Below the pieces are notes generated by a model that made no database searches, had not been told where the DNA came from, and saw only the letters and a list, made by a program, of their open reading frames with translations. The position numbers were made by a program, and so were the translations under genes. Shown here piece by piece: positions 44,421 through 52,714 of a stretch of DNA of 64,000 nt; position 1 is the first letter of the stretch, and each line of letters opens with the position of its first letter. Origin of the DNA: an uncultured Clostridia bacterium (GTDB lineage: Bacteria > Bacillota > Clostridia > Peptostreptococcales > Anaerovoracaceae); contig CALIBC010000180.1 in NCBI GenBank assembly GCA_938045615.1, positions 248,001 through 312,000 of the forward strand, given 5' to 3'.

Positions 44421-44817
44421 GGCCATACATAGACAGCGTACGAGATCCATGAAGTCGATTCTTGCGCTCGCCGTTGTGGTGATGATGATCATCGAGGTTG
44501 TCAGATCCCGATATTTCTACATACCCATAGGTGTATTCCTGTTGGCTGCGTGTTTTCTGGACAAAGAATATGCTATCAATGAATACGGCGTCGAGATCAG
44601 ATACAAGCTCTTTGGAACGGTAAGGCGCAATCGTTGGGATTGGAAGCTGATAACCGTGCTGCATGCGGATTACAATAAAGCCAGTCCCGATGTGATACTG
44701 CATATAGGCAAAGATATCGTCACAAGAACATTCAGGATGAGAGCCCATGACTGTGGGGAAGTTCTTAAACTTGCGCAGAAACAGAATCCTAACATCCATA
44801 TTGCGAAAACGCACTGA
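44404..44817 (+). CDS. Small membrane protein with bacterial PH-like domain
   Basis: 137 residues: two hydrophobic segments (about 19-33 and 38-48), then a beta-rich domain (about 55-125) with EYGVEIRYKLFGTVRRNRWDW, as in YdbT/bPH-type membrane proteins. The ATG at 44404 lies inside the antiporter gene, with AGAGG 5 nt upstream; ATG 44410 is an alternative. Translational overlap suggests a role linked to the antiporter, but the function is unknown. Confidence 0.65.
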   Translation: MIMEYKAIHRQRTRSMKSILALAVVVMMIIEVVRSRYFYIPIGVFLLAACFLDKEYAINEYGVEIRYKLFGTVRRNRWDWKLITVLHADYNKASPDVILHIGKDIVTRTFRMRAHDCGEVLKLAQKQNPNIHIAKTH

Positions 44818-44843
44818 TCAAGCAGGAGTTTTGAGGGGAAGAC

Positions 44844-45710
44844 ATGGAAGAAAGCAAAGAAAACATCAACACTGAAAAAAATGACGGTGAAAAAATATTT
44901 GCTGCGGAAAGAGCCGAAAAAGAAGAGCTTTATGGTGACGATGGCATGAAAAATGAATTTGACGCCGCAAAGGAGACCGAAAGCGTGGTAGCCTGGATAA
45001 GGGATTTCTTCCGCGTCAACGGCGCAGGCTGCAAGGCTGTGGTTGCAGTCAGCGGCGGCAAAGACAGTTCTGTCGTCGCCGCACTTTGTGTTTCCGCGTT
45101 GGGAAGAGAAAATGTACACGGGCTATTGCTCCCAAACGGCGAACAGGCAGATATAGATTCATCAAAATTGCTTGTACAACATCTTGGTATTGAGTATTCG
45201 GTCATTAACATTAAAAGTATGTATGAAGAGGCACTTGCGGAAATAGAAAAAAACATTCCCGAACCCATTTCGGATCAAACCGTCACAAACCTGCCGGCAA
45301 GGTTGAGAATGGCCGTGACCTATGCGGCTGCGCAGTCCATGAACGGCAGGGTTGCAAACACATGCAATTTGTCGGAGGATTGGGTCGGATATTCCACAAG
45401 ATACGGAGATGCGGCAGGTGACTTCTCTCCGATGTCCCGCTTTACCACAGAGGAGGTCAGGGCGATCGGAAGGATACTCGGGCTTCCCGATGAGCTTGTG
45501 GATAAGGTTCCGATAGACGGACTTACGCCCTATACGGATGAAGAGAATATGGGCTTTTCGTATGCGGTCTTGGACAGATATATAAGAACCGGTATATGCG
45601 AGGACAGGGAAATCAAGGACAAGATAGACAAAAGACACAGGGCAAATCTTTTTAAAATGTCCATGATGCCGTTTTATGAGTACGGCGGAGAAATAAAAGC
45701 CGATCAATAA
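44844..45710 (+). CDS. nadE: NAD synthetase (ammonia-dependent)
   Basis: Amidates nicotinic acid adenine dinucleotide to NAD. 288 residues with the ATP-pyrophosphatase P-loop SGGKDSS (about 70-76), LSEDWVGYSTRYGDAAGDF, and the KVPIDGLTPYTDEE region. There is no glutaminase domain, so ammonia is the donor. The first 34 residues are an unusual, very acidic extension; GAGGGG 4-5 nt before ATG 44844 supports it, but ATG 44946 would give the usual family start. Confidence 0.92.
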   Translation: MEESKENINTEKNDGEKIFAAERAEKEELYGDDGMKNEFDAAKETESVVAWIRDFFRVNGAGCKAVVAVSGGKDSSVVAALCVSALGRENVHGLLLPNGEQADIDSSKLLVQHLGIEYSVINIKSMYEEALAEIEKNIPEPISDQTVTNLPARLRMAVTYAAAQSMNGRVANTCNLSEDWVGYSTRYGDAAGDFSPMSRFTTEEVRAIGRILGLPDELVDKVPIDGLTPYTDEENMGFSYAVLDRYIRTGICEDREIKDKIDKRHRANLFKMSMMPFYEYGGEIKADQ

Positions 45711-45797
45711 CAGAGAGCGGCACAGCAACCGGCAAGAGGAAGCAGCTTATGCGCCGATTCCGCCTTTGTGCGGAGGTTGAAAATCATTGGAGAAATT

Positions 45798-47369
45798 ATG
45801 TTATTGTCAAAAATTTGCGATGCGATGAAAACCATAGAAAAAATTTCTGTGGATTGCGGAAACCCCGACGAAAAAAATGATCAAAAGACCGGTAATATTT
45901 CCGATAACGATCAAAGGATCTGTGACATTTCCAACATTGAAATTGACGGTATAACCTTGGACTCAAGAAAGGTCAAGGAGGGGTTCATGTTCGTGTGCAT
46001 TAAAGGACTGGAAACAGACGGACACAGGTACATCGACAAAGCGGTGGAGGCCGGAGCAGCAGCCATCGTGTACTGTGAGCCGCTTGGAAATTTTGCCTGC
46101 ACAAGTCAAGAACGGAAAGTATGCTACATAAAAGTAGAAGATACCGTCGGGGAGTTGGCAGCGGCAGCAAACGTATTTTACGATGATCCGAGTTCGCATC
46201 TGAAAATGTTTGCTGTAACCGGTACCAACGGAAAAACGACCACATCGAGCATAATAAGCGATGTTTTCTCACATTGCAAACCCTGCGGATACATGGGAAC
46301 CATAGCAGTAAAGTATGGGAATACAACAAAAAAGACTTCTCTTACCACGCCTGATCCCGTTGAAATACAATCAAATCTTGCGGAAATGCGCGACAACGGC
46401 ATGAAAGCCGCAGCGATGGAAGTAAGCTCTCACGGTCTTGCCATGAGAAGAACCCGAGCCATTGATTTCGACTGTGCGATATTTACCAACCTTACGTATG
46501 ATCATCTTGATTATCACAAGACGATGGAAAACTACTTTGAGGCAAAAAAAATACTTTTTAAAGAACTGAAGTCGTCTGCAGTCGCGGTATTGAACCGGGA
46601 CGATGAAAAAACCTTTGACGCACTTGTGGCATGTACCGGGGCAAAATGCGTGAGCTACGGGATAGACAATGAAGCCGATTACAGTGCGATCGATCTTGTT
46701 CTCAAGAAAGACGGAAGCGAATTTACGCTCAGGCACGCCGGAAAAGAGTATCGGATAAAGACTAATCTCATCGCAAAGTACAACATATATAATCTGCTTG
46801 CCGCAGTCGCCGCCATGAAAGAATGCGGAATGGATATAGAGGAGATGATACCTTATTTAAATAAAATCCCACAGGTTGCCGGCAGAATGGATGTGGTGAA
46901 TTTGGGGCAAGCTTACCGTGTTATAGTCGATTATGCCCACACCCCCGACGGCTTTGAAAAGATATTTGAGTACGCAAGAGAGGTTGTGGAGCCGGATTCA
47001 AATATCTATGCTGTATTTGGAAGTGCGGGAAAAAGAGACAGAAAAAAAAGAAGCGTGTTGGGCGAAATAGCGGGAAAGAGCGCAAACCTCGTCTTGGTAA
47101 CGGAGGAAGATCCCAGAAATGAGTCGGCCGACGGTATTGCGGAAGAGATAATTCGGGGAGTAAAAAAAAGCGGAGGCAAGGCCGTTAAAATTTTGGACAG
47201 AAGAACTGCGATAAACTACGCAGTTGATATGGCAAAACCCGGGGATATGATACTGATTCTTGGGAAAGGAACGGAAGATTATATGGCGTATGAGGATGGG
47301 AAACGAGCATGGGACGGCGATCTGAAAGTCGCATCCGATCGTGTAAAGATGCGCATGTCAGCCAAGTGA
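45798..47369 (+). CDS. murE: UDP-N-acetylmuramyl-tripeptide synthetase MurE
   Basis: Adds the third amino acid to the peptidoglycan stem peptide in the cytoplasm. 523 residues with the Mur ligase ATP motif GTNGKTTT (about 139-146), AMEVSSHGLAM, the carbamylated-Lys region and VVDYAHTPDGFE. The substrate-recognition loop reads EEDPRNE instead of the DNPR typical of meso-diaminopimelate enzymes, so another diamino acid such as lysine or ornithine is possible. ATG 45798 has GGAG about 6 nt upstream; a GTG at 45768 is less likely. Confidence 0.9.
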   Translation: MLLSKICDAMKTIEKISVDCGNPDEKNDQKTGNISDNDQRICDISNIEIDGITLDSRKVKEGFMFVCIKGLETDGHRYIDKAVEAGAAAIVYCEPLGNFACTSQERKVCYIKVEDTVGELAAAANVFYDDPSSHLKMFAVTGTNGKTTTSSIISDVFSHCKPCGYMGTIAVKYGNTTKKTSLTTPDPVEIQSNLAEMRDNGMKAAAMEVSSHGLAMRRTRAIDFDCAIFTNLTYDHLDYHKTMENYFEAKKILFKELKSSAVAVLNRDDEKTFDALVACTGAKCVSYGIDNEADYSAIDLVLKKDGSEFTLRHAGKEYRIKTNLIAKYNIYNLLAAVAAMKECGMDIEEMIPYLNKIPQVAGRMDVVNLGQAYRVIVDYAHTPDGFEKIFEYAREVVEPDSNIYAVFGSAGKRDRKKRSVLGEIAGKSANLVLVTEEDPRNESADGIAEEIIRGVKKSGGKAVKILDRRTAINYAVDMAKPGDMILILGKGTEDYMAYEDGKRAWDGDLKVASDRVKMRMSAK

Positions 47370-47380
47370 GGTCTCGATTA

Positions 47381-47410
47381 TTGCCGTATATGCGCAGGTT
47401 GTGGTATAAT
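47381..47410 (+). promoter_or_regulatory. Promoter for the class V aminotransferase gene at 47433
   Basis: -35 TTGCCG (47381-47386), 18-bp spacer, -10 TATAAT (47405-47410). The transcript would have a leader of about 16 nt containing GAGGAGGTGG. Confidence 0.65.
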
Positions 47411-47432
47411 TTCGAACCGAGGAGGTGGATGT

Positions 47433-48548
47433 ATGCCACAAAACGTTACAATATCCGAAAACGATCGAAAAAAACATATGCTCTTCAGTCCCGGTCCTGT
47501 GGTCACTTCTGAAAGAGTGAGAAGAGCCTTGTTGCACTGCGATATATGTCACCGCAGCAAAGAATTTGAAACGCTTTACAGAGGGCTTTGCGGAAAAGCG
47601 CTGAAAATTTTCGGCGCAGATGATTCTTACAAGGCCGTCATCATTTCAGGTTCAGGAACGGCTGCCAACGAGTCTGTTATTTCATCCGTGTTTGCGGATT
47701 CCGACAAAGCTTTGCTGATAAGAAACGGTGAGTTTGGGGACAGACTCAAGCAGATTTTTGATCAGTACAACATCCCTTATGTGGATTGTGCTTTTGAGTG
47801 GGGCAAGGATGTGGTTACAGAGAGAGTCGAAGATCTCTTGCATTCCGATCCGGCAATAACTCTCATAGCCATGGTTTATCACGAAACATCGTCGGGAATG
47901 TTAAACCCGATGGGCGAGATCGGTAAACTCGCCAAAAAGTATTCAAAGAAATATTTTCTCGATTGTGTGTCTGCGGCAGGCGGTCAGCATACAGGCCTTG
48001 CAGATCACAATGTGACATTTGCGACCACCGTGGGCGGCAAATGCATAGGAGCATATCCCGGAAGCGCCATGGTGTGTTTCAGAGAAGATGCGGTCAGAAT
48101 GCTGAATGAAGAAATGGGCAAGAATGTATATCTGAACTTGTACAGACATTATAAAAAGTCCATCGACGACGATCAGACCCCAAACACACCAAACGTCAAC
48201 CTGTTTTGGGCACTGGATACCGCAATTGAAGCGATACTGGAAGAGGGGATTGAAAACAGGATCGCAAGATATAAAGAATGTGCCAATATATTGAGAGAGG
48301 GAATGAAAAAGCTCGGTCTTGAGTTTCTCCTTTCACAAGAGAAGATGTCAAACACCGTAACCTCTGTCTTTCTTCCCGAAAACAGGGATTTGGATGTCTT
48401 TATTGCCGATATGGAGAAAGACGGCTATACGGTCTATCCCGGTAAGAGCATTTTTAAGCAAATGAATGTCTTTCAGGTCGCAAACATGGGCGAGATATAT
48501 CCCGAAGATTGCATCCAATTTTTGAATGTACTTGAAAAACATCTTTGA
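47433..48548 (+). CDS. Class V aminotransferase, PhnW-like
   Basis: PLP-dependent transaminase of fold type I, 371 residues. It resembles 2-aminoethylphosphonate:pyruvate transaminase: LFSPGPVVTSERVRRAL at the start, CHRSKEF, GSGTAANES (about 69-77), YHETSSGMLNP, the Asp in FLDCVSAAGG and the PLP Lys in GGKCIGAYPG (about 192). No phosphonatase (phnX) or other phosphonate genes are adjacent, so the true amine donor is open. It ends at a strong terminator and is followed by an ECF S component and a second class V aminotransferase. Confidence 0.8.
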   Translation: MPQNVTISENDRKKHMLFSPGPVVTSERVRRALLHCDICHRSKEFETLYRGLCGKALKIFGADDSYKAVIISGSGTAANESVISSVFADSDKALLIRNGEFGDRLKQIFDQYNIPYVDCAFEWGKDVVTERVEDLLHSDPAITLIAMVYHETSSGMLNPMGEIGKLAKKYSKKYFLDCVSAAGGQHTGLADHNVTFATTVGGKCIGAYPGSAMVCFREDAVRMLNEEMGKNVYLNLYRHYKKSIDDDQTPNTPNVNLFWALDTAIEAILEEGIENRIARYKECANILREGMKKLGLEFLLSQEKMSNTVTSVFLPENRDLDVFIADMEKDGYTVYPGKSIFKQMNVFQVANMGEIYPEDCIQFLNVLEKHL

Positions 48549-48555
48549 AAAAGAA

Positions 48556-48610
48556 AGTAACTGTATATCTCAAAATCATAAAATAAGGAGAGACAGTTAC
48601 TGTTTTTTTT
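48556..48610 (+). terminator. Rho-independent terminator after the PhnW-like gene
   Basis: Arms AGTAACTGT (48556-48564) and ACAGTTACT (48593-48601), with inner CTC/GAG pairing in the 28-nt loop, followed by eight T (48603-48610). It lies directly after the stop codon. The 133 nt between it and the ECF S component gene are A/T-rich and hold no recognised riboswitch. Confidence 0.85.
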
Positions 48611-48742
48611 GTATCAATAACTCAGTGTATATTAAAAAAGAACCTTTTATTGCGTATTTTCATAGTAGTAAACTTGCATTACCATATAGAAAACGATAAA
48701 ATCGACAGGTTTAAAAATCAAACGAGATTTGGGAGGCAAGGT

Positions 48743-49279
48743 ATGACAACATCGGAAAAAAGCATCAAGAATATCGGCAGAAACCGGATACAGGAGCTGG
48801 TTGTAACGGCACTTTTTGTAGCTCTTGTATACATATGTACGTGGCAGATCAATATCCGCCTGCCTTTTATGGGAACGGGCGGTCTGATACATCTGGGGAA
48901 TGTTCCTATGCTTATAGGCGCTTTCCTTTTCGGAAGGAAAACGGGAGCTCTGTGCGGCGCGTTCGGGATGGCTCTCTTTGACCTTACAAGCGGTTGGGTG
49001 GCATGGTCACCGTTTACGTTTGTTATAGTGGGTCTCATGGGATATACGGTTGGATGGTTTTCGGAAAAAAGACCGATAAAAAACGTTCATGTTAATAATG
49101 CCGTTGCGATCATTGTTGCGATACTGATAAAGATCGTCGGTTATTATTTTGCTGAACTTGTACTTTATCACAATCCTATTGCACCGCTGGGTTCGATTCC
49201 GGGAAACGTTCTTCAGGTTGGAGCTGCCGGGATAATCGTCTTTGCCGTAATAGAGAAACTTAAAAAATACGTTCATTGA
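48743..49279 (+). CDS. ECF transporter S (substrate-binding) component
   Basis: 178-residue membrane protein with five to six transmembrane helices, of the vitamin-uptake S-component family that plugs into a shared EcfAA'T energising module (not in this window). The N-terminal region has the LVVTALFVALVYICTW helix and the following GTGGLIHLGNVPMLIGAFLF typical of S components. Vitamin specificity cannot be told. GGGAGG lies 6 nt upstream of ATG 48743; an in-frame codon at 48650 is not supported. Followed after 13 nt by an aminotransferase gene. Confidence 0.85.
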   Translation: MTTSEKSIKNIGRNRIQELVVTALFVALVYICTWQINIRLPFMGTGGLIHLGNVPMLIGAFLFGRKTGALCGAFGMALFDLTSGWVAWSPFTFVIVGLMGYTVGWFSEKRPIKNVHVNNAVAIIVAILIKIVGYYFAELVLYHNPIAPLGSIPGNVLQVGAAGIIVFAVIEKLKKYVH

Positions 49280-49292
49280 TGTGAGGTGAAAT

Positions 49293-50447
49293 ATGTATAA
49301 AATAATGACAGCAGGACCCACCCAGGTAAGAGAGAATGTCAGAATGGCAAGAAGCCATGAATGCACCAACCCTGACTTGGATATGCAATTTTACGATTTT
49401 TATAGGGAAACCTGCAAACTTTTTTCCAAAGCGATGAATACGGAAAATGAGGCTCTGATCATGGGAGGTGAGGGAATCCTTGGACTTGAGGCCGCATGCG
49501 CATCTTTGATAGAGAAAGGTGACAGGGTTCTTGTTGTAGATAACGGGGTGTTCGGGAAAGGTTTTGCGGACTTTGTCAAGATCTATTCGGGAGTTCCCGT
49601 AATGTTCACCTGTGATTATCACAAACCCGTTGATTATGAGGAATTGAAGGCATTCTTGGAGAAGGACAGCAACTTCAAGTTCGCCACGGTGGTTCACTGC
49701 GATACTCCCAGCGGGGTGCTGAACAATGTCGAGCGGATCAGCCTTCTTCTCGACAGCTATGGCATTATGACAGTGATCGATTCCGTGGCGGGCATGTTCG
49801 GTGAACCTCTTGACTTGTCGAAAAGCAAGATAGACATATTGTGCGGCGGTTCACAAAAGGCGCTTTCGGCTCCTCCGGGTCTTACAATGCTGTGGGTCAG
49901 TGAAAGAGCTTTTAATGCGATGGAGGAACGTAAAACCCCCATAGCGAGTTTCTATGCCAACATATTGACATTCAAAGATTACTATAGAAACAAATGGTTC
50001 CCGTACACTATGCCGATAAGCGATATAGAGGGATTGCGGACTGCGTTGGAAAACTATATGCGAGACAAAAATGCTTTTAAACGGCATCAAATGATTGCCA
50101 AGGCCACCAGAGAGGCGCTTGTTGCAGGAGGTCTTGAGCTTTATCTTGATGACGGATGGGCTGCTACCGTTACGGTATTCAAAGTGCCGAAAGGCCTTAC
50201 GGATCAGGAAATATTGGATACCATGAGCACTGAATACGGTATTATGATTTCCGGCTGTTTTGATGTACTTGCGGGCAAGGTCTTGCGAATAGGACATATG
50301 GGAGAAAACTGCACGCGTGAAAATGTTGCCGAAACATTGGATGCGCTGCAATTGACTCTGGAAAAACTGGGATTTTGCGTAAAGGCAAACATGGAAAAGG
50401 TGTTTATGGATTCATTCTTCACAGAAAGCCTCATAAATTGCCGGTAA
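49293..50447 (+). CDS. Class V aminotransferase, alanine-glyoxylate/serine-pyruvate type
   Basis: 384-residue PLP enzyme of the family containing alanine-glyoxylate and serine-pyruvate aminotransferases. Seen: MTAGPTQVRENV at the start, GGEGILGLEAA, HCDTPSGVLN (about 132-141), VIDSVAGMFG with the Asp that holds the PLP nitrogen, and the PLP Lys in GGSQKALSAPPGL (about 188-200). In an apparent unit with the ECF S component. The last about 20 residues extend beyond the usual family end. Substrate unknown. Confidence 0.82.
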   Translation: MYKIMTAGPTQVRENVRMARSHECTNPDLDMQFYDFYRETCKLFSKAMNTENEALIMGGEGILGLEAACASLIEKGDRVLVVDNGVFGKGFADFVKIYSGVPVMFTCDYHKPVDYEELKAFLEKDSNFKFATVVHCDTPSGVLNNVERISLLLDSYGIMTVIDSVAGMFGEPLDLSKSKIDILCGGSQKALSAPPGLTMLWVSERAFNAMEERKTPIASFYANILTFKDYYRNKWFPYTMPISDIEGLRTALENYMRDKNAFKRHQMIAKATREALVAGGLELYLDDGWAATVTVFKVPKGLTDQEILDTMSTEYGIMISGCFDVLAGKVLRIGHMGENCTRENVAETLDALQLTLEKLGFCVKANMEKVFMDSFFTESLINCR

Positions 50448-50545
50448 AAAAAACAACGCATGCCGCCACATGAACCTTAAAAGACGTTCATAATATGGGG
50501 TGGATAATTTTTTCTCAAGATGATAAAAAAAATTTCAAAAAACCC

Positions 50546-50574
50546 TTTACAAAGATTTGTTTCTTGTGTATACT
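50546..50574 (+). promoter_or_regulatory. Promoter with no ORF directly downstream
   Basis: -35 TTTACA (50546-50551), 17-bp spacer, -10 TATACT (50569-50574). Transcription would start near 50581. The next CDS is 270 nt away and a terminator-like hairpin intervenes. Confidence 0.65.
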
Positions 50575-50580
50575 GACTTT

Positions 50581-50635
50581 GTTAATGCTTTTTAACTAGT
50601 TCCTTTAAATTTGCCCGTTATACGGGCAGATTTTT
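50581..50635 (+). ncRNA. Candidate small RNA or attenuated leader of about 55 nt
   Basis: Predicted transcript from the promoter above to the hairpin TGCCCGT-TAT-ACGGGCA (50612-50628) followed by five T (50631-50635). Too short for a protein of note and with no ribosome binding site. It could be a stand-alone small RNA or a leader whose terminator controls read-through into the L,D-transpeptidase gene. Confidence 0.45.
50612..50635 (+). terminator. Rho-independent terminator-like hairpin
   Basis: Perfect 7-bp GC-rich stem (50612-50618 with 50622-50628), 3-nt loop, T run 50631-50635 two bases after the stem. Confidence 0.65.
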
Positions 50636-50848
50636 AGAGAGTATGTTAATTAAATTTAACCATAGGCTTTCTTGAAATGAATTGTAAGCCAATTATATAG
50701 AATCCATAATAAATCATGCACCTCGGGATCTGCCATATGTTCCGGGGTGTCTTGCTGTTTTCACGCATGAGAATTTTGTTTGTCTTGTAAAACATACCTA
50801 CATAGGGTATACTTTTCTTTAGACAAATCGTCATGGAAGGTGGAGAAA

Positions 50849-52294
50849 TTGAGCAAGCACGATGCGGTTAAAAAAAGAAAAAAACGATCCGGAAAATCCG
50901 GCAATTCTTTTAAAAAGATGATTTTTGTTATCGTCTTTTTATTTCTTGTCACTGCGGTTTGCTACGGACTTAACAGATCGGTTCTGGATACGGATTTTTT
51001 TCATAAAAAATCAACGGTAAATGGAATAGACGTATCAGGACTGAATGCCGATCAGGCGGAGCGCAGGTTGACAGAGCAGTGGAACAAGCGAAAGATAAAA
51101 GTTTTGTGGGACGAAAAAGAACCTGAGATGATTTCCGATTTCGATCTCAAGTACGATATTCGCAGGCAGATAGAGAACTGCCTTCATCCCGACTTTTTCA
51201 AAAAAGTGTCTTTGCGATTTTCGTCAAGTCAACGGGCTCATACCATCAAAATGAACGCCAAAGGGGTGTCCAAAGGATTCAAGAAGTCGTTTGATGCCCT
51301 TTATGCCGTGAAAGAGGGGAACGATAAGAGCAAAACCAAGACACGCGATGCATACGTTGATCTTTCCACCACAGAATTCAAGATTGTAAAAGAAATTTTC
51401 GGAAACGATCTTGATAAGGAGAAACTGCAAAAAGCGCTACTTACTGCGATTGCCGACGGGAAGACGGAATTTAAGTATGTCCCCGGAAAATTCTTCAAAA
51501 TCCCGCGCATAAGGGCAAACAGCGACGAGATAGAGAAGAGACTTGAATATGCCAACAAGTATTTAAAGACCAATATAACGATTTCCGGTGCGGGAACGCA
51601 ATACAAGCTCACACCAGCCGAACTGGATAAGATGATCTCGGCTTCGGACGGAAGCATAAATGTAAATGAAAAAGCCGTGAAAAAATTCATTTCTTCTATA
51701 GCCGGCAAATTCACTACAGTGGGCATCAGGAGAAAGATGAAACTTGTCGGCGGAAAAGTCGATGTTTCCGGTGGGAATTACGGTTATGTTTTGGATGAGA
51801 AAAAACAACTCAAGGAGTTGATAAAGGCGCTTAAAAGCGGAGAAGACCGAGAGATCAAAGCCGTTTTCAAACAAAAAGGATGGGGCTCCGGTAAAAACGA
51901 TGACATAGGCGATACTTATGTAGAAGTAAGCATAAGCAAGCAGCACGTCTGGTATGTAAGAAAAGGAAAGACTGTCATATCAACGCCGGTGGTGACCGGA
52001 AATGTCGCTGAAGGAAACGGAACACCTACCGGGACATTTTCACTGATGTATAAAGTTTCGCCGTCAACTTTGGAGGGTGAGAACAACGACGGTTCAAAAT
52101 ATAAGACAAAGGTTACCTATTGGATGCCTTTCTTTGCCGGATGCGGTTTTCATGATGCGCCGTGGAGAGGTGCGTTCGGAGGCAATATATACAGAGGAGG
52201 AGGCAGCCACGGTTGTGTGAATATGCCGCCTGCGCAGGCAGCAAAACTCTATGGGAATATACAGGCGGGAATGCCCGTGATAGTACACAATTGA
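50849..52294 (+). CDS. L,D-transpeptidase (YkuD domain) with peptidoglycan-binding repeats
   Basis: 481 residues: basic cytoplasmic tail (1-22), one transmembrane helix (about 24-42), two PG_binding_4-type domains (about 65-220 and 225-345) and a C-terminal YkuD domain (about 355-480) with the catalytic motif SHGCVNMPP (Cys nucleophile). It makes 3-3 cross-links or attaches proteins to the wall. The start is inferred to be TTG 50849 (AAGGTGG about 5 nt upstream); an in-frame GTG at 50840 is possible, and there is no in-frame ATG before the transmembrane segment. Confidence 0.88.
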   Translation: MSKHDAVKKRKKRSGKSGNSFKKMIFVIVFLFLVTAVCYGLNRSVLDTDFFHKKSTVNGIDVSGLNADQAERRLTEQWNKRKIKVLWDEKEPEMISDFDLKYDIRRQIENCLHPDFFKKVSLRFSSSQRAHTIKMNAKGVSKGFKKSFDALYAVKEGNDKSKTKTRDAYVDLSTTEFKIVKEIFGNDLDKEKLQKALLTAIADGKTEFKYVPGKFFKIPRIRANSDEIEKRLEYANKYLKTNITISGAGTQYKLTPAELDKMISASDGSINVNEKAVKKFISSIAGKFTTVGIRRKMKLVGGKVDVSGGNYGYVLDEKKQLKELIKALKSGEDREIKAVFKQKGWGSGKNDDIGDTYVEVSISKQHVWYVRKGKTVISTPVVTGNVAEGNGTPTGTFSLMYKVSPSTLEGENNDGSKYKTKVTYWMPFFAGCGFHDAPWRGAFGGNIYRGGGSHGCVNMPPAQAAKLYGNIQAGMPVIVHN

Positions 52295-52310
52295 GTTTTC
52301 GAGCACTTTA

Positions 52311-52338
52311 AAACGCCCCGCAGTGAAACAGGACGCTT
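52311..52338 (-). terminator. Possible terminator for tRNA-Arg
   Basis: Minus strand: AAGCGTCC (52338-52331) pairs with GGGCGTTT (52318-52311), eight pairs including two G-U, followed by a short T run. Correctly placed just after the CCA end of the tRNA. Confidence 0.4.
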
Positions 52339-52347
52339 AAAAATAAG

Positions 52348-52424
52348 TGGTGTGCCTAAGGAGATTCGAACTCCTGACCTTCACATTCGGAGTGTGCTAC
52401 TCTATCCTGCTGAGCTATAGGCAC
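52348..52424 (-). tRNA. tRNA-Arg, anticodon CCG
   Basis: Complete cloverleaf on the minus strand: acceptor GTGCCTA/TAGGCAC, D-arm GCTC...GAGT, anticodon loop CTCCGAA (anticodon CCG), T-arm AGGAG-TTCGAAT-CTCCT, discriminator A and an encoded CCA (52350-52348). One mismatch (G-A) at the base of the anticodon stem, position 27-43. It reads CGG codons. No other tRNA is adjacent. Confidence 0.93.
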
Positions 52425-52504
52425 ATATGACCGGAAATCGAACGGTAGCTTGAAATCAACAACGACCGGAAATCAGAGTCGGTAAGATTATAACACAATA
52501 TTTC

Positions 52505-52533
52505 TTGCAGGGGAAGAAGAGTTACTGTATAAT
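52505..52533 (+). promoter_or_regulatory. Promoter for the 33-codon gene
   Basis: -35 TTGCAG (52505-52510), 17-bp spacer, -10 TATAAT (52528-52533). Start expected near 52540. The leader contains a GCTGACG/CGTCGGC hairpin (52561-52567 with 52587-52593) just before the ribosome binding site. Confidence 0.7.
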
Positions 52534-52612
52534 CGTTCATAGAAGAGAAATACCGTGATTGCTGACGGAAAAGAATTAAGCACAATCGTCGGCGGAAGGG
52601 AGAGTGATTCCG

Positions 52613-52714
52613 ATGAGAAAAACATGGACAGTCTTAAGTATTTGCGTAGCGGCAGCAGCGGTGGTCTACCTGGCGTGCACCGCGGATAACCTTGAGGAGA
52701 AAGAAGAACTGTAA
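52613..52714 (+). CDS. Small membrane or exported peptide, 33 residues
   Basis: Short ORF with a full set of signals: promoter (52505-52533), GGGAGAG about 8 nt before the ATG, and a terminator overlapping its stop. The peptide has a basic start (MRKTW), a hydrophobic stretch of about 17 residues ending in VVYLACTADN and an acidic tail (EEKEEL). YLAC resembles a lipobox but has Tyr at -3, so lipidation is uncertain; a single-pass membrane peptide is equally likely. Function unknown. Confidence 0.6.
   Translation: MRKTWTVLSICVAAAAVVYLACTADNLEEKEEL

Larger units (their letters stand above)
50448..50848. other. Gene-free stretch with a promoter-terminator pair and a second hairpin
   Basis: 401 nt without a supported protein-coding gene. 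It holds the promoter at 50546-50574 and the terminator-like hairpin at 50612-50635 (listed separately), and a second imperfect hairpin, CACCTCGGGA (50719-50728) with TTCCGGGGTG (50740-50749), ten pairs including two G-U. A TATACT at 50818-50823 could serve the L,D-transpeptidase gene, but its -35 is poor. Confidence 0.6.

Noticed and set aside
48611..48742. Vitamin riboswitch before the ECF S component
   Set aside because: The A/T-rich leader lacks conserved boxes of TPP, FMN, cobalamin or preQ1 riboswitches.
50780..50848. Upstream TTG start at 50780 for the L,D-transpeptidase
   Set aside because: It would overlap the probable -10 region and lacks a ribosome binding site; TTG 50849 follows AAGGTGG.
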